Shown: piece after piece, positions 50,469 through 59,619 of the stretch
How positions within the stretch are numbered: the stretch's first letter is position 1
How the letters are laid out: each line of letters begins with the position of its first letter
Source: Citrobacter arsenatis
GTDB lineage: Bacteria; Pseudomonadota; Gammaproteobacteria; Enterobacterales; Enterobacteriaceae
Assembly (NCBI RefSeq): GCF_004353845.1
Contig: NZ_CP037864.1
Span: forward strand, 682,001-746,000
DNA length: 64,000 nucleotides
Reading direction: 5' to 3'
Program-made: the position numbers and the translations under genes
The notes under the pieces: model-generated
What the model was told of the DNA's origin: nothing
Database searches by the model: none
Seen by the model: the letters and a program-made list of their open reading frames with translations, nothing else

Positions 50469-51701
50469 GTGTCATCGTTCGACTATCTCAAAACCGCCAT
50501 AAAGCAAAAGGGCTGTACCCTGCAACAGGTGGCGGATGCCAGTGGTATGACCAAGGGATACCTAAGCCAACTGTTGAATGCCAAAATCAAAAGTCCCAGC
50601 GCGCAGAAGCTGGAGGCGTTGCACCGTTTTCTCGGGCTGGAGTTTCCACGACAGCAGAAAAATATTGGTGTGGTATTCGGTAAGTTTTATCCACTGCATA
50701 CTGGTCATATCTATCTTATTCAGCGTGCGTGTAGTCAGGTCGATGAACTGCATATCATCATGGGCTATGACGATACGCGCGATCGCAGTCTGTTTGAAGA
50801 CAGCGCCATGTCACAACAGCCTACGGTGCCCGATCGTCTGCGCTGGCTGCTGCAAACCTTTAAGTATCAGAAAAATATCCGTATTCATGCCTTCAATGAA
50901 GAGGGCATGGAGCCGTATCCGCACGGTTGGGACGTGTGGAGCAACGGGATCAAAACGTTTATGCAGGAGAAAGGTATCCAGCCAAACTGGATCTACACCT
51001 CTGAAGAGTCGGATGCCCCGCAGTATCTCGAACATCTGGGTATTGAAACCGTGCTGGTGGATCCCAAGCGGACGTTTATGAGCATCAGCGGCGGGCAAAT
51101 CCGTGAAAACCCGTTTCGCTACTGGGAGTATATTCCGACCGAAGTGAAGCCGTTTTTCGTGCGCACCGTGGCGATCCTCGGCGGCGAGTCGAGCGGCAAA
51201 TCGACGCTGGTGAACAAGCTTGCCAACATCTTTAACACCACCAGTGCGTGGGAATATGGGCGGGATTACGTTTTCTCCCATTTGGGCGGCGATGAGATGG
51301 CGTTGCAGTATTCCGACTACGATAAAATTGCCCTGGGACAAGCGCAATACATTGATTTTGCTGTTAAGTATGCGAATAAAGTGGCGTTCATCGACACCGA
51401 TTTCGTGACCACTCAGGCCTTCTGCAAAAAGTATGAAGGGCGTGAACACCCGTTTGTGCAGGCATTAATTGACGAGTATCGCTTTGACCTGGTGATCCTG
51501 CTGGAAAACAACACCCCGTGGGTGGCGGATGGTTTGCGCAGTCTTGGCAGCTCGGTTGATCGAAAAGCGTTTCAGACGCTGCTGGTCGAGATGCTGCAGG
51601 AAAACAATATCAATTTTGTGCACGTTCAGGAGTCCGACTACGACGGTCGATTCCTGCGCTGCGTGGAGTTGGTGAAAGAGCTGATGGGCGAGCAGGGGTA
51701 G
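50469..51701 (+). CDS. nadR: NadR, NAD regulator / NMN adenylyltransferase / ribosylnicotinamide kinase
   Basis: 410-residue three-function protein. An N-terminal helix-turn-helix (about 17-40, QQVADASGMTKGYLSQLLN) represses NAD synthesis genes. A middle NMN adenylyltransferase domain has GKFYPLHTGH (about 70-79) and SISGGQIRENP (ISxTxxR-like). A C-terminal kinase domain has Walker A GGESSGKST (about 237-245). Start is the GTG at 50469, after AGGAGG, giving the K-12 length. Confidence 0.96.
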   Translation: MSSFDYLKTAIKQKGCTLQQVADASGMTKGYLSQLLNAKIKSPSAQKLEALHRFLGLEFPRQQKNIGVVFGKFYPLHTGHIYLIQRACSQVDELHIIMGYDDTRDRSLFEDSAMSQQPTVPDRLRWLLQTFKYQKNIRIHAFNEEGMEPYPHGWDVWSNGIKTFMQEKGIQPNWIYTSEESDAPQYLEHLGIETVLVDPKRTFMSISGGQIRENPFRYWEYIPTEVKPFFVRTVAILGGESSGKSTLVNKLANIFNTTSAWEYGRDYVFSHLGGDEMALQYSDYDKIALGQAQYIDFAVKYANKVAFIDTDFVTTQAFCKKYEGREHPFVQALIDEYRFDLVILLENNTPWVADGLRSLGSSVDRKAFQTLLVEMLQENNINFVHVQESDYDGRFLRCVELVKELMGEQG

Positions 51702-51708
51702 ATTTTAA

Positions 51709-51791
51709 TGCCGGATGGCGCTGTGCTTATCCGGCCTACAAGTCGCACTAACCTCGTAGGCCGGATACGGCGTAACGCCGCCATCCGGCGC
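51709..51791. repeat. BIME between convergent nadR and ettA
   Basis: Opposed arms GCCGGATGGCGCTGTGC...TTATCCGGCC and GGCCGGATACGGCG...CCATCCGGCGC fill the gap between the two stop codons and probably form the 3' ends of both messages. Confidence 0.87.
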
Positions 51792-51801
51792 TTAACGATA
51801 A

Positions 51802-53469
51802 TTACTTAGAAATACGCTTGTACTTAATACGCTTCGGCTCCAGCGCATCCGCGCCCAGCGTGCGTTTCTTGTACTCTTCGTATTCGGTAAAGTTACCTTC
51901 GAAGAACTCAACCTTACCTTCATCCTGGTAATCCAGAATGTGGGTGGCGATACGGTCAAGGAACCAACGGTCGTGCGAGATAACCATCGCGCAGCCCGGG
52001 AATTCCAGCAGGGCGTTTTCTAGTGCGCGCAGGGTTTCAATATCCAGGTCGTTGGTAGGTTCATCGAGCAGCAGCATGTTGCCGCCAACCTGCAGCAGCT
52101 TCGCCAGATGCAGACGACCACGCTCACCGCCGGACAGTTCGCCAACACGTTTGCCCTGATCAACGCCTTTGAAGTTGAAGCGACCCACGTAGGCGCGGCT
52201 TGGCATTTCGGTGTTGCCGATACGCATGATATCCAGCCCGCCGGAAACTTCTTCCCATACGGTTTTGCTGTTGTCCATCGCATCACGGAACTGGTCAACG
52301 GAGGCCAGTTTGACGGTTTCACCCAGCGTGATGGTGCCGCTGTCAGGCTGTTCCTGACCGGACATCATACGGAACAGGGTAGATTTACCCGCGCCGTTCG
52401 GACCGATGATGCCGACAATGGCGCCTTTCGGTACCGAGAAGCTCAGATCGTCAATCAGCACGCGATCGCCGTAGGATTTGCGCAGATTGGTGACTTCAAC
52501 GACTTTATCGCCCAAACGTGCTCCAGGTGGGATAAACAGTTCGTTGGTTTCGTTACGCTTCTGGTATTCGGTATTGTTCAGCTCTTCAAAGCGCGCCAGA
52601 CGGGCTTTGCCCTTAGACTGACGGCCTTTAGCGCCCTGACGTACCCACTCCAGCTCTTTCTCAATGGATTTACGGCGAGCCGCTTCCTGAGAGGCTTCCT
52701 GGGCCAAACGCTGATCTTTCTGCTCCAGCCAGGAGGAGTAGTTACCTTCCCACGGAATACCTTCGCCGCGGTCAAGCTCCAGAATCCAACCAGCCACGTT
52801 GTCGAGGAAGTAACGGTCGTGGGTTATCGCCACCACGGTGCCTTCGAAGTCGTGCAGGAAACGTTCCAGCCACGCGACGGATTCTGCGTCCAGGTGGTTA
52901 GTCGGTTCGTCGAGCAGCAGCATGTCTGGTTTTTCCAGCAGCAGGCGGCACAACGCGACGCGGCGGCGTTCACCACCGGAGAGATTCTCAATTTTCGCGT
53001 CCCAGTCCGGCAGACGCAGGGCATCAGCGGCACGCTCAAGCTGCACGTTCAGGTTATGACCGTCGTGCGCCTGAATAATCTCTTCAAACTTGCCCTGTTG
53101 CGCGGCCAGCTTATCGAAGTCGGCGTCCGGCTCGGCGTACTTCGCGTACACTTCATCCAGGCCTTTCAACGCGTTAACCACTTCGGCAACCGCTTCTTCA
53201 ACGGATTCGCGAACGGTATGTTCCGGGTTCAGTTTCGGCTCCTGCGGCAGGTAACCGATTTTAATGCCAGGCTGTGGGCGAGCTTCACCTTCGATATCGG
53301 TATCAATGCCGGCCATGATACGCAGCAGGGTAGATTTACCCGCGCCGTTCAGACCGAGTACACCGATTTTGGCGCCAGGGAAGAAGCTCAGTGAGATGTT
53401 TTTAAGAATATGACGTTTCGGCGGTACGACTTTGCCGACACGATGCATGGTATAAACGAATTGGGCCAC
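51802..53469 (-). CDS. ettA: EttA, energy-dependent translational throttle ABC-F protein
   Basis: 555-residue ABC-F ATPase that binds the ribosomal E site and holds back early elongation when ADP is high. It has two ABC domains with Walker A GLNGAGKST (about 39-47) and GPNGAGKST (about 356-364), signature LSGGERRRVAL and LSGGERGRLHL, and Walker B/H-loop regions. The P-site tRNA interaction linker (about 245-320, rich in Q, K, R, E) lies between. There is no membrane domain. Start is the GTG at 53469 (MAQFVYTM, as K-12); an in-frame ATG 18 bp earlier is less likely. It is divergent from slt. Confidence 0.96.
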   Translation of the reverse strand: MAQFVYTMHRVGKVVPPKRHILKNISLSFFPGAKIGVLGLNGAGKSTLLRIMAGIDTDIEGEARPQPGIKIGYLPQEPKLNPEHTVRESVEEAVAEVVNALKGLDEVYAKYAEPDADFDKLAAQQGKFEEIIQAHDGHNLNVQLERAADALRLPDWDAKIENLSGGERRRVALCRLLLEKPDMLLLDEPTNHLDAESVAWLERFLHDFEGTVVAITHDRYFLDNVAGWILELDRGEGIPWEGNYSSWLEQKDQRLAQEASQEAARRKSIEKELEWVRQGAKGRQSKGKARLARFEELNNTEYQKRNETNELFIPPGARLGDKVVEVTNLRKSYGDRVLIDDLSFSVPKGAIVGIIGPNGAGKSTLFRMMSGQEQPDSGTITLGETVKLASVDQFRDAMDNSKTVWEEVSGGLDIMRIGNTEMPSRAYVGRFNFKGVDQGKRVGELSGGERGRLHLAKLLQVGGNMLLLDEPTNDLDIETLRALENALLEFPGCAMVISHDRWFLDRIATHILDYQDEGKVEFFEGNFTEYEEYKKRTLGADALEPKRIKYKRISK

Positions 53470-53676
53470 GTTGGACTCGCCTCTCATCTATTTTGGTGAA
53501 GAGTTATCAAAGGCGAAGTGTAGCCTTTTTCATTGCCCAATCCCAGCCAGCAGATCTCACTCGCAACAAAAGTAAAAAAGTGTCCGTGACGTGGCGCATT
53601 CTGCAATGTCTGGTTAGCATGAATGAATTAAGCGGCATGATGCTGCACAGACGTAACATGAGAAGAGGAAGAGCTT

Positions 53677-55614
53677 GTGGACAAAGCCAAACAATTTACC
53701 TGGCACCTGCTGGCGGCCAGCGTATGTCTGCTGACGGTCAGTCAAGTGGCGCGAGCCGATTCCCTGGATGAGCAGCGCAATCGCTATGCGCAAATTAAGC
53801 AGGCCTGGGATAACCGACAGATGGATGTCGTAGAGCAGATGATGCCCGGCCTGAAGAACTATCCTCTGTACCCTTATCTGGAATATCGTCAGATTACTGA
53901 CGATCTGATGAACCAGCCGACCATTACCGTCACCAATTTTGTGCGCGCCAACCCGACGCTGCCTCCGGCGCGTACTCTGCAATCGCGTTTCGTGAATGAA
54001 CTGGCGCGCCGCGAAGACTGGCGCGGGCTGTTAGCGTTCAGCCCGGAAAAACCGGGCACCACGGAAGCGCAATGTAACTATTACTTTGCGAAATGGAGCA
54101 CCGGGCAAACCGAAGAAGCCTGGCAGGGGGCGAAAGAACTGTGGTTGACCGGAAAAAGCCAGCCGAACGCCTGTGACAAATTATTCGGCGTATGGCGCGC
54201 CTCAGGCACCCAGGATCCGCTGGCGTATCTGGAGCGTATCCGTCTGGCGATGAAAGCCGGGAATACCGGTCTGGTCACGGTGTTGGCTGGACAGATGCCC
54301 GCGCAATACCAAACTATCGCTTCGGCGATCATCGCGCTGGCCAACGATCCGAATTCGGTGATGAACTTTGCTCGCACCACCGGTGCTACGGATTTCACCC
54401 GGCAGATGGCGGCGGTGGCCTTTGCCAGCGTGGCGCGTCAGGATGTAGAAAACGCCCGCCTGATGATTCCGTCTCTGGTGCAGGCACAGCAGTTGAATGA
54501 CGAGCAAACCCAGGAACTGCGCGACATTGTCGCCTGGCGTCTGATGGGCAATGATGTCACCGACGAGCAGGCCAAATGGCGTGATGACGCCATTATGCGC
54601 TCGAATTCCACCTCGCTTGTGGAGCGCCGCGTGCGCATGGCGCTGGGAACCGGCGATCGTAGTGGCCTGAATACCTGGCTGGCGCGTCTGCCAATGGAAG
54701 CAAAAGAGAAAGATGAGTGGCGCTACTGGCAGGCCGATCTGCTGCTGGAGCGCGGACGCGAAGCGGAAGCCAAAGAGATCCTGCATCAACTCATGCAGCA
54801 GCGCGGCTTCTATCCGATGGTGGCGGCACAGCGTCTGGGTGAAGAGTACGAGCTGAAAGTAGATAAAGCGCCGGCCAACGTTGACTCAGCGTTGACTCAG
54901 GGCCCGGAAATGGCTCGTGTACGCGAGCTGATGTACTGGAACATGGATAATACCGCGCGCAGTGAATGGGCGAATCTGGTCACCAGCCGCACCAAGTCTG
55001 AGCAGGCTCAACTGGCACGTTACGCGTTCAATAATCATTGGTGGGATCTGAGCGTGCAGGCGACGATCGCCGGTAAATTGTGGGATCATCTGGAAGAGCG
55101 CTTCCCGCTGGCCTACAAGGATCTGTTTACCCGCTACACCAGCGGCAAGGATATTCAGCCAAGCTATGCGATGGCGATAGCGCGTCAGGAAAGCGCCTGG
55201 AACCCGAAAGTGAAATCACCGGTCGGCGCCAGCGGGCTGATGCAGATTATGCCGGGCACGGCGACGCATACGGTGAAAATGTTCTCGATCCCAGGTTACA
55301 GCAGTCCGAGCCAGCTACTGGATCCTGATACCAATATCAACATTGGTACCAGCTATTTGCAGTATGTGTATCAGCAATTCGGTAATAACCGCATTTTTGC
55401 GTCGGCAGCCTATAACGCCGGACCAGGACGCGTTCGCACCTGGCTTGGCAATAGCGCGGGCCGGATCGATGCCGTCGCGTTTGTCGAGAGCATTCCATTC
55501 TCAGAGACGCGGGGTTACGTGAAGAACGTGCTGGCTTATGATGCGTACTATCGCTACTTCCTCGGCGATAAACCTGAGTTGATGAACGACGCAGAATGGC
55601 AACGTCGTTACTGA
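53677..55614 (+). CDS. slt: Slt70, soluble lytic murein transglycosylase
   Basis: 645-residue periplasmic enzyme that cleaves peptidoglycan to 1,6-anhydro-muropeptides. A signal peptide (about 1-27, ending VARA) precedes the helical doughnut-shaped U and L domains (about 28-475) and the catalytic C domain. Catalytic E505 is in ARQESAWNPK, with GASGLMQIMPGTA and the AYNAGPGRVRTW motif following. Start is the GTG at 53677 after GAGGAAGAG; it gives the K-12 length. trpR follows 90 bp downstream. Confidence 0.97.
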   Translation: MDKAKQFTWHLLAASVCLLTVSQVARADSLDEQRNRYAQIKQAWDNRQMDVVEQMMPGLKNYPLYPYLEYRQITDDLMNQPTITVTNFVRANPTLPPARTLQSRFVNELARREDWRGLLAFSPEKPGTTEAQCNYYFAKWSTGQTEEAWQGAKELWLTGKSQPNACDKLFGVWRASGTQDPLAYLERIRLAMKAGNTGLVTVLAGQMPAQYQTIASAIIALANDPNSVMNFARTTGATDFTRQMAAVAFASVARQDVENARLMIPSLVQAQQLNDEQTQELRDIVAWRLMGNDVTDEQAKWRDDAIMRSNSTSLVERRVRMALGTGDRSGLNTWLARLPMEAKEKDEWRYWQADLLLERGREAEAKEILHQLMQQRGFYPMVAAQRLGEEYELKVDKAPANVDSALTQGPEMARVRELMYWNMDNTARSEWANLVTSRTKSEQAQLARYAFNNHWWDLSVQATIAGKLWDHLEERFPLAYKDLFTRYTSGKDIQPSYAMAIARQESAWNPKVKSPVGASGLMQIMPGTATHTVKMFSIPGYSSPSQLLDPDTNINIGTSYLQYVYQQFGNNRIFASAAYNAGPGRVRTWLGNSAGRIDAVAFVESIPFSETRGYVKNVLAYDAYYRYFLGDKPELMNDAEWQRRY

Positions 55615-55638
55615 TCGTGTCGGTTGTGTTATGCTATT

Positions 55639-55656
55639 GTACTCGTTAAAGAGTAC
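55639..55656. promoter_or_regulatory. Trp operator of trpR
   Basis: GTACTC-GTTAAA-GAGTAC is an 18-bp dyad matching the TrpR operator (consensus GTACTAGTT-AACTAGTAC) and sits 49 bp before trpR. It indicates self-repression by TrpR with tryptophan, as in E. coli. Confidence 0.9.
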
Positions 55657-55704
55657 AAAAGGGGGAAGCACGCACGCTTCCCCCCGCAACGATGGCGATA
55701 ACTT

Positions 55705-56031
55705 ATGACTCAGCAATCACCCTATTCAGCAGAGATGGCAGAACAGCGTCACCAGGAGTGGTTACGTTTTGTCGATCTGCTTAAACACGCCTATGAACAA
55801 GACTTACACCTGCCACTGCTCAATTTAATGTTAACGCCGGATGAGCGCGAAGCGTTGGGCACGCGCGTGCGTATCATTGAAGAGTTGCTGCGCGGTGAGA
55901 TGAGCCAGCGCGAGCTTAAAAACGAGCTTGGGGCGGGGATTGCCACCATTACGCGAGGTTCGAACAGCCTCAAATCCGCCCCGGTGGATTTGCGTCATTG
56001 GCTGGAGCTGGTGTTACTCAAAAACGGCTGA
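55705..56031 (+). CDS. trpR: TrpR, tryptophan repressor
   Basis: 108-residue all-helical dimeric repressor. The helix-turn-helix is MSQRELKNELGAGIATITRGSN in part (about 66-88), with tryptophan-binding residues in RVIIEELLRG and the N-terminal arm (QQSPYSAEMAEQRHQEW). Length and sequence fit K-12 TrpR. It carries its own operator upstream. A BIME follows the stop. Confidence 0.97.
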   Translation: MTQQSPYSAEMAEQRHQEWLRFVDLLKHAYEQDLHLPLLNLMLTPDEREALGTRVRIIEELLRGEMSQRELKNELGAGIATITRGSNSLKSAPVDLRHWLELVLLKNG

Positions 56032-56037
56032 TTCGTC

Positions 56038-56117
56038 GTAGGCCGGATAAGGCGAAGCCGCCATCCGGCAACATCGCCGCGAAATGCCTGATGGCGCTGT
56101 GCTTATCAGGCCTACAA
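56038..56117. repeat. BIME between convergent trpR and yjjX
   Basis: Arms GGCCGGATAAGGCGAAGCCGCC...ATCCGGC and GCCTGATGGCGCTGTGC...TTATCAGGCC in opposite orientation, between the two stop codons. Confidence 0.87.
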
Positions 56118-56131
56118 CGTAGCGCAAATCA

Positions 56132-56647
56132 TTACCGATACACGGCGTTATGAAACGGGCTGAGCGCCAGAATTACCGCCTGGTGATAGACGCTTGAGCG
56201 CGTCAGCTTGCCTGCGGTAAAGACGCCGATTGCGCCCTCTTTACGGCCAATCTCATCAATACCCGTATAGTCTGACATCACCGGACCGAGCGCTTCACCT
56301 TTGCGAACTCTGTCGAGAATGACAGCAGGCAATGGCAGCGTGGCTGAACGGGCTTCGCCGCGCTGGACGCCGTTATCAATCACCACCCAACTGAAGGTGG
56401 CGTCATCGTCAATTCCCGCTTCAATAGCGACCCAGAAATCAGCCTGCGGATGCAGGCGGCGCGCGTTATCAACGCGATTTCGTGCGCCAGTGCGCGTTTC
56501 CTGGCTTCCGAAAGGTTGTTCCGGCACGCCACTCTCGACGGCGACGGGTTCAATATGGCAGGATCCTTCCCCGAAAATCTCTTCAAATGCCCGCAGAATT
56601 GCCTGAATTTTGGCAGGATTGGTGGTCGCAGAGATAACCTTGTGCAT
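56132..56647 (-). CDS. yjjX: YjjX, inosine/xanthosine triphosphatase
   Basis: 171-residue housekeeping NTP pyrophosphatase-like enzyme that removes non-canonical ITP and XTP. It resembles the ITPase fold: start ISATTNPAKIQAI (substrate loop), WVAIEAGID (about 73-81, the central acidic strand), TLPLPAVI and GAIGVFTAGKLTRSSVY (about 140-156). It is one residue longer than K-12 YjjX. It is divergent from ytjC across 71 bp. Confidence 0.94.
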   Translation of the reverse strand: MHKVISATTNPAKIQAILRAFEEIFGEGSCHIEPVAVESGVPEQPFGSQETRTGARNRVDNARRLHPQADFWVAIEAGIDDDATFSWVVIDNGVQRGEARSATLPLPAVILDRVRKGEALGPVMSDYTGIDEIGRKEGAIGVFTAGKLTRSSVYHQAVILALSPFHNAVYR

Positions 56648-56718
56648 AATTAAGCTCAGTTTGAAAATTCATCGCAGAGTCTACTCAAAGTATGACGAGT
56701 ATATAACGGAAAAAAAGC

Positions 56719-57366
56719 ATGTTACAGGTATACCTTGTTCGCCATGGCGAAACGCAGTGGAACGCCGAGCGACGTATTCAAGGCCAGTCAGACAGCCCAC
56801 TGACCGCTAAAGGTGAACAGCAAGCCATGCAGGTGGGTGAACGCGCCCGTTCGTTTGGTATTACGCATGTCATCAGTAGCGATTTAGGTCGTACACGACG
56901 CACCGCAGAAATCATCGCCCAGGCCTGTGGCTGTGATATCACCTATGACTCCCGTCTGCGTGAGCTGAATATGGGCGTGCTGGAACAACGTCATATCGAT
57001 ACGCTGACGCCGGAGGAAGAGGGCTGGCGTCGCCAGTTGGTGAACGGTACGGTGGATGGTCGTATTCCGCAAGGGGAATCGATGCAGGAGCTGAGCGATC
57101 GCGTCAACGCTGCGCTGGCATCCTGTCTGGACCTGCCGCCGGGGAGTCGTCCGCTGCTGGTCAGCCACGGTATCGCGTTGGGTTGTCTGGTGAGTACAAT
57201 TCTGGGATTACCGGCATGGGCTGAACGTCGCCTGCGTCTGCGCAACTGTTCTATTTCTCGCGTCGATTACCAGGAAAGTTTATGGCTGGCGCCGGGATGG
57301 GTGGTTGAAACGGCAGGGGACATCTCGCATCTGGACGCCCCTGCGTTGGATGAACTGCAGCGCTAG
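56719..57366 (+). CDS. ytjC: YtjC (GpmB), histidine-phosphatase family protein
   Basis: 215-residue member of the phosphoglycerate mutase/acid phosphatase superfamily. The catalytic histidine is H9 in VYLVRHGETQWN, with R58-region DLGRTRRTA, the acidic ELNMGVLEQ (about 82) and second histidine in LVSHGIALG (about 150). Though named GpmB in the past, K-12 YtjC has little or no mutase activity and looks like a phosphatase; substrate uncertain. Its last four bases overlap the end of the convergent rob. Confidence 0.93.
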   Translation: MLQVYLVRHGETQWNAERRIQGQSDSPLTAKGEQQAMQVGERARSFGITHVISSDLGRTRRTAEIIAQACGCDITYDSRLRELNMGVLEQRHIDTLTPEEEGWRRQLVNGTVDGRIPQGESMQELSDRVNAALASCLDLPPGSRPLLVSHGIALGCLVSTILGLPAWAERRLRLRNCSISRVDYQESLWLAPGWVVETAGDISHLDAPALDELQR

Positions 57367-58232
57367 CGGCGAATCGGAATCAGGAATTCGCAGCGCAGGT
57401 TGATCGGGCGATCTCCCGCTTTGGCATCTTCTGCCGGGTAGTATCGCTCGATATCCTGCCCTTTACGGCGCGTCAGGTTCAGCATCGGCATGCATGTGCC
57501 GTAAACCGTCAGGATAAACTCCTGCACGCCGGTCCCCAGCCCTTCATAGGTAAACATCACGTACTCGCCGCCCTGTAACAGGATAGGCTGCGCCGACGGC
57601 ACATAGCCATTGGCCTGTTCCGGCGTCAGTGCCGTGGTGTAAAACACTTCCTGCTCGTCATCTTTTTCAATACTCGGACGCGTTTCGTTCAGCCCGTACA
57701 GCACCGGCGGAATTGAAGGCGCATGGCCAAGGAAATCGCGCCAAAACTGAATACGCATTTCATGACGGAAATCTGAAATCTGTTCCAGCGAGCAGGAATA
57801 GCTTTGCGTGGTGCCAAGCAGTTGCGTATCTTCCAGCGTGACAAATTCGTGCGCAGGCATGGCGAATTCACCCAGTCGCATTGGCGGGCGAATACCGAAT
57901 GCGCTCCATTCCGGGGAACGGCGGTACAGCGCAGGCGTCTGGGAAAACTGTTTCTTAAACGCGCGGGTAAAGGTTTGTTGAGAGTCAAAGCGATACTGCA
58001 GTGCAATATCCAAAATTGGGCGCGCAGTCAGGCGCAGCGCCACTGCGGATTTCGATAAACGACGGGCGCGGATGTAGGCGCCAATAGCATGGCCCGTCAC
58101 GTCCTTAAACATTCTCTGCAGGTGCCACTTGGAATAGCCTGCTTTTGCCGCCACATTGTCAAGCGACAAAGGCTGATCCAGATGACCTTCCAGCCAGATT
58201 AATAGGTCGCGAATAATGCCAGCCTGATCCAT
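57363..58232 (-). CDS. rob: Rob, AraC/XylS-family regulator
   Basis: 289-residue activator of mar/sox/rob stress and efflux genes. The N-terminal AraC DNA-binding domain (about 8-105) has two helix-turn-helix units: LDNVAAKAGYSKWHLQRMFK and ILDIALQYRFDSQQTFTRAF. The C-terminal GyrI-like effector domain (about 120-289) binds bile salts or dipyridyl and sequesters Rob. Length equals K-12 Rob. It overlaps ytjC by 4 bp tail to tail. Confidence 0.96.
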   Translation of the reverse strand: MDQAGIIRDLLIWLEGHLDQPLSLDNVAAKAGYSKWHLQRMFKDVTGHAIGAYIRARRLSKSAVALRLTARPILDIALQYRFDSQQTFTRAFKKQFSQTPALYRRSPEWSAFGIRPPMRLGEFAMPAHEFVTLEDTQLLGTTQSYSCSLEQISDFRHEMRIQFWRDFLGHAPSIPPVLYGLNETRPSIEKDDEQEVFYTTALTPEQANGYVPSAQPILLQGGEYVMFTYEGLGTGVQEFILTVYGTCMPMLNLTRRKGQDIERYYPAEDAKAGDRPINLRCEFLIPIRR

Positions 58233-58443
58233 AAAATATCCTCATCCTTTCAACAACGAGTACCTGACGTCAGGTATGAGGATAATAGCATTTTTTGCTG
58301 TTTTAGCATTCAGTGTTTTTTTTGCTCATAAATGCTTTTTTCGGACATATGAAAGCGTGATTATTGTAATCCTGTGATCTGTATACGTTTTATCTTAGAA
58401 TGTCGAATAATTACACAGAGTAACTTTTAAGAATGGTAACAAT

Positions 58444-58917
58444 ATGAAATATAAGAGCTTAGTCATTTCCTCAATTCTGCTGATGTTGGCGCAGGTCGCG
58501 CATGCGGAGCAGATTGGATCTGTCGATACGGTGTTCAAAATGTTTGGCCCGGATCATAAAATTGTGGTCGAGGCGTTTGACGATCCTGATGTTACCAATG
58601 TGACCTGCTATGTGAGCCGGGCGAAGACCGGCGGCATCAAAGGTGGGCTAGGGCTGGCGGAAGATACCTCCGATGCCGCTATCTCCTGTCAACAGGTGGG
58701 ACCGGTAGAGCTGAGCGACAGAATCAAGAACGGCAAAGCGCAGGGCGAAGTGGTCTTTAAAAAACGGACCTCTCTGGTGTTTAAATCCTTACAGGTCGTG
58801 CGTTTCTACGACGCGAAACGTAATGCGCTGGCCTATCTGGCCTATTCAGATAAAGTGGTCGATGGATCGCCTAAAAACGCCATTAGCGCAGTTCCCATCA
58901 TGCCGTGGCGGCAATAA
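58444..58917 (+). CDS. creA: CreA, exported protein of the cre operon
   Basis: 157-residue CreA-family protein with a signal peptide (MKYKSLVISSILLMLAQVAH, cut after HAEQ near residue 21), so periplasmic. The mature part has two Cys (VTCYVSR and ISCQQVG) that may pair, and SRAKTGGIKGGLGLAEDTSDA, a family mark. Function is unknown. It is 12 bp before creB and is the first gene of creABCD. Confidence 0.93.
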   Translation: MKYKSLVISSILLMLAQVAHAEQIGSVDTVFKMFGPDHKIVVEAFDDPDVTNVTCYVSRAKTGGIKGGLGLAEDTSDAAISCQQVGPVELSDRIKNGKAQGEVVFKKRTSLVFKSLQVVRFYDAKRNALAYLAYSDKVVDGSPKNAISAVPIMPWRQ

Positions 58918-58929
58918 CAAGGAAGCAAA

Positions 58930-59619
58930 ATGCAACAGCCGTTGATCTGGTTAGTTGAGGATGAGCAGGGTATCGCCGATACGCTTATCTACATGCTGTC
59001 GCAGGAAGGTTTTAGCGTGGAAGCGTTTGAGCGCGGGTTACCCGTGCTGGAAAAATCTCGCCAGCGCTGCCCTGATGCGATCGTCCTGGATGTCGGTCTA
59101 CCCGATATCAGCGGCTTTGAACTGTGCCGACGTCTGCTGGAGCGTCATCCGGCGCTGCCGATCCTGTTTCTGACTGCACGCAGCGATGAAGTGGATCGCC
59201 TGCTGGGACTGGAAATTGGCGCAGATGACTATGTTGCCAAGCCTTTCTCTCCGCGCGAGGTGTGCGCCCGCGTGCGTACGCTGCTGCGGCGGGTGCAGAA
59301 ATTCTCCGCACCTTCATCGATGACGCGCTGTGGCGATTTTGAGCTGAATGAACTGGCTGCGCAGATAACCTGGTTTGGTATGCCGTTAAACCTGACGCGC
59401 TATGAGTTTCTGTTGCTGAAAACGCTGTTGATGTCGCCGGGGCGCATTTACTCTCGCCAGCAGTTGATGGATTTAGTCTGGGCCGATGCGCAGGATACCT
59501 TTGACAGAACGGTCGATACCCACATCAAAACGTTGCGCGCCAAGCTGCGGGCTATCAACCCTGAGCTTTCCCCCATCAACACGCATCGCGGCATGGGATA
59601 CAGCCTGAGGAGCGTCTGA
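58930..59619 (+). CDS. creB: CreB, response regulator (OmpR family)
   Basis: 229-residue DNA-binding response regulator paired with CreC. The receiver has the acidic pocket EDEQG near 11-12, phosphoacceptor D54 in VLDVGLPD, T in LTAR and K in AKPFSPRE (about 104). The winged-helix output domain (about 130-229) ends HRGMGYSL. In K-12, CreB acts on genes with cre tags during growth on fermentation products. Its stop overlaps the creC start. Confidence 0.95.
   Translation: MQQPLIWLVEDEQGIADTLIYMLSQEGFSVEAFERGLPVLEKSRQRCPDAIVLDVGLPDISGFELCRRLLERHPALPILFLTARSDEVDRLLGLEIGADDYVAKPFSPREVCARVRTLLRRVQKFSAPSSMTRCGDFELNELAAQITWFGMPLNLTRYEFLLLKTLLMSPGRIYSRQQLMDLVWADAQDTFDRTVDTHIKTLRAKLRAINPELSPINTHRGMGYSLRSV

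Noticed and set aside
52108..53394. Long plus-strand frame (428 codons) opposite ettA
   Set aside because: Antisense shadow of ettA, whose ABC motifs are clear; no ribosome site or family match.
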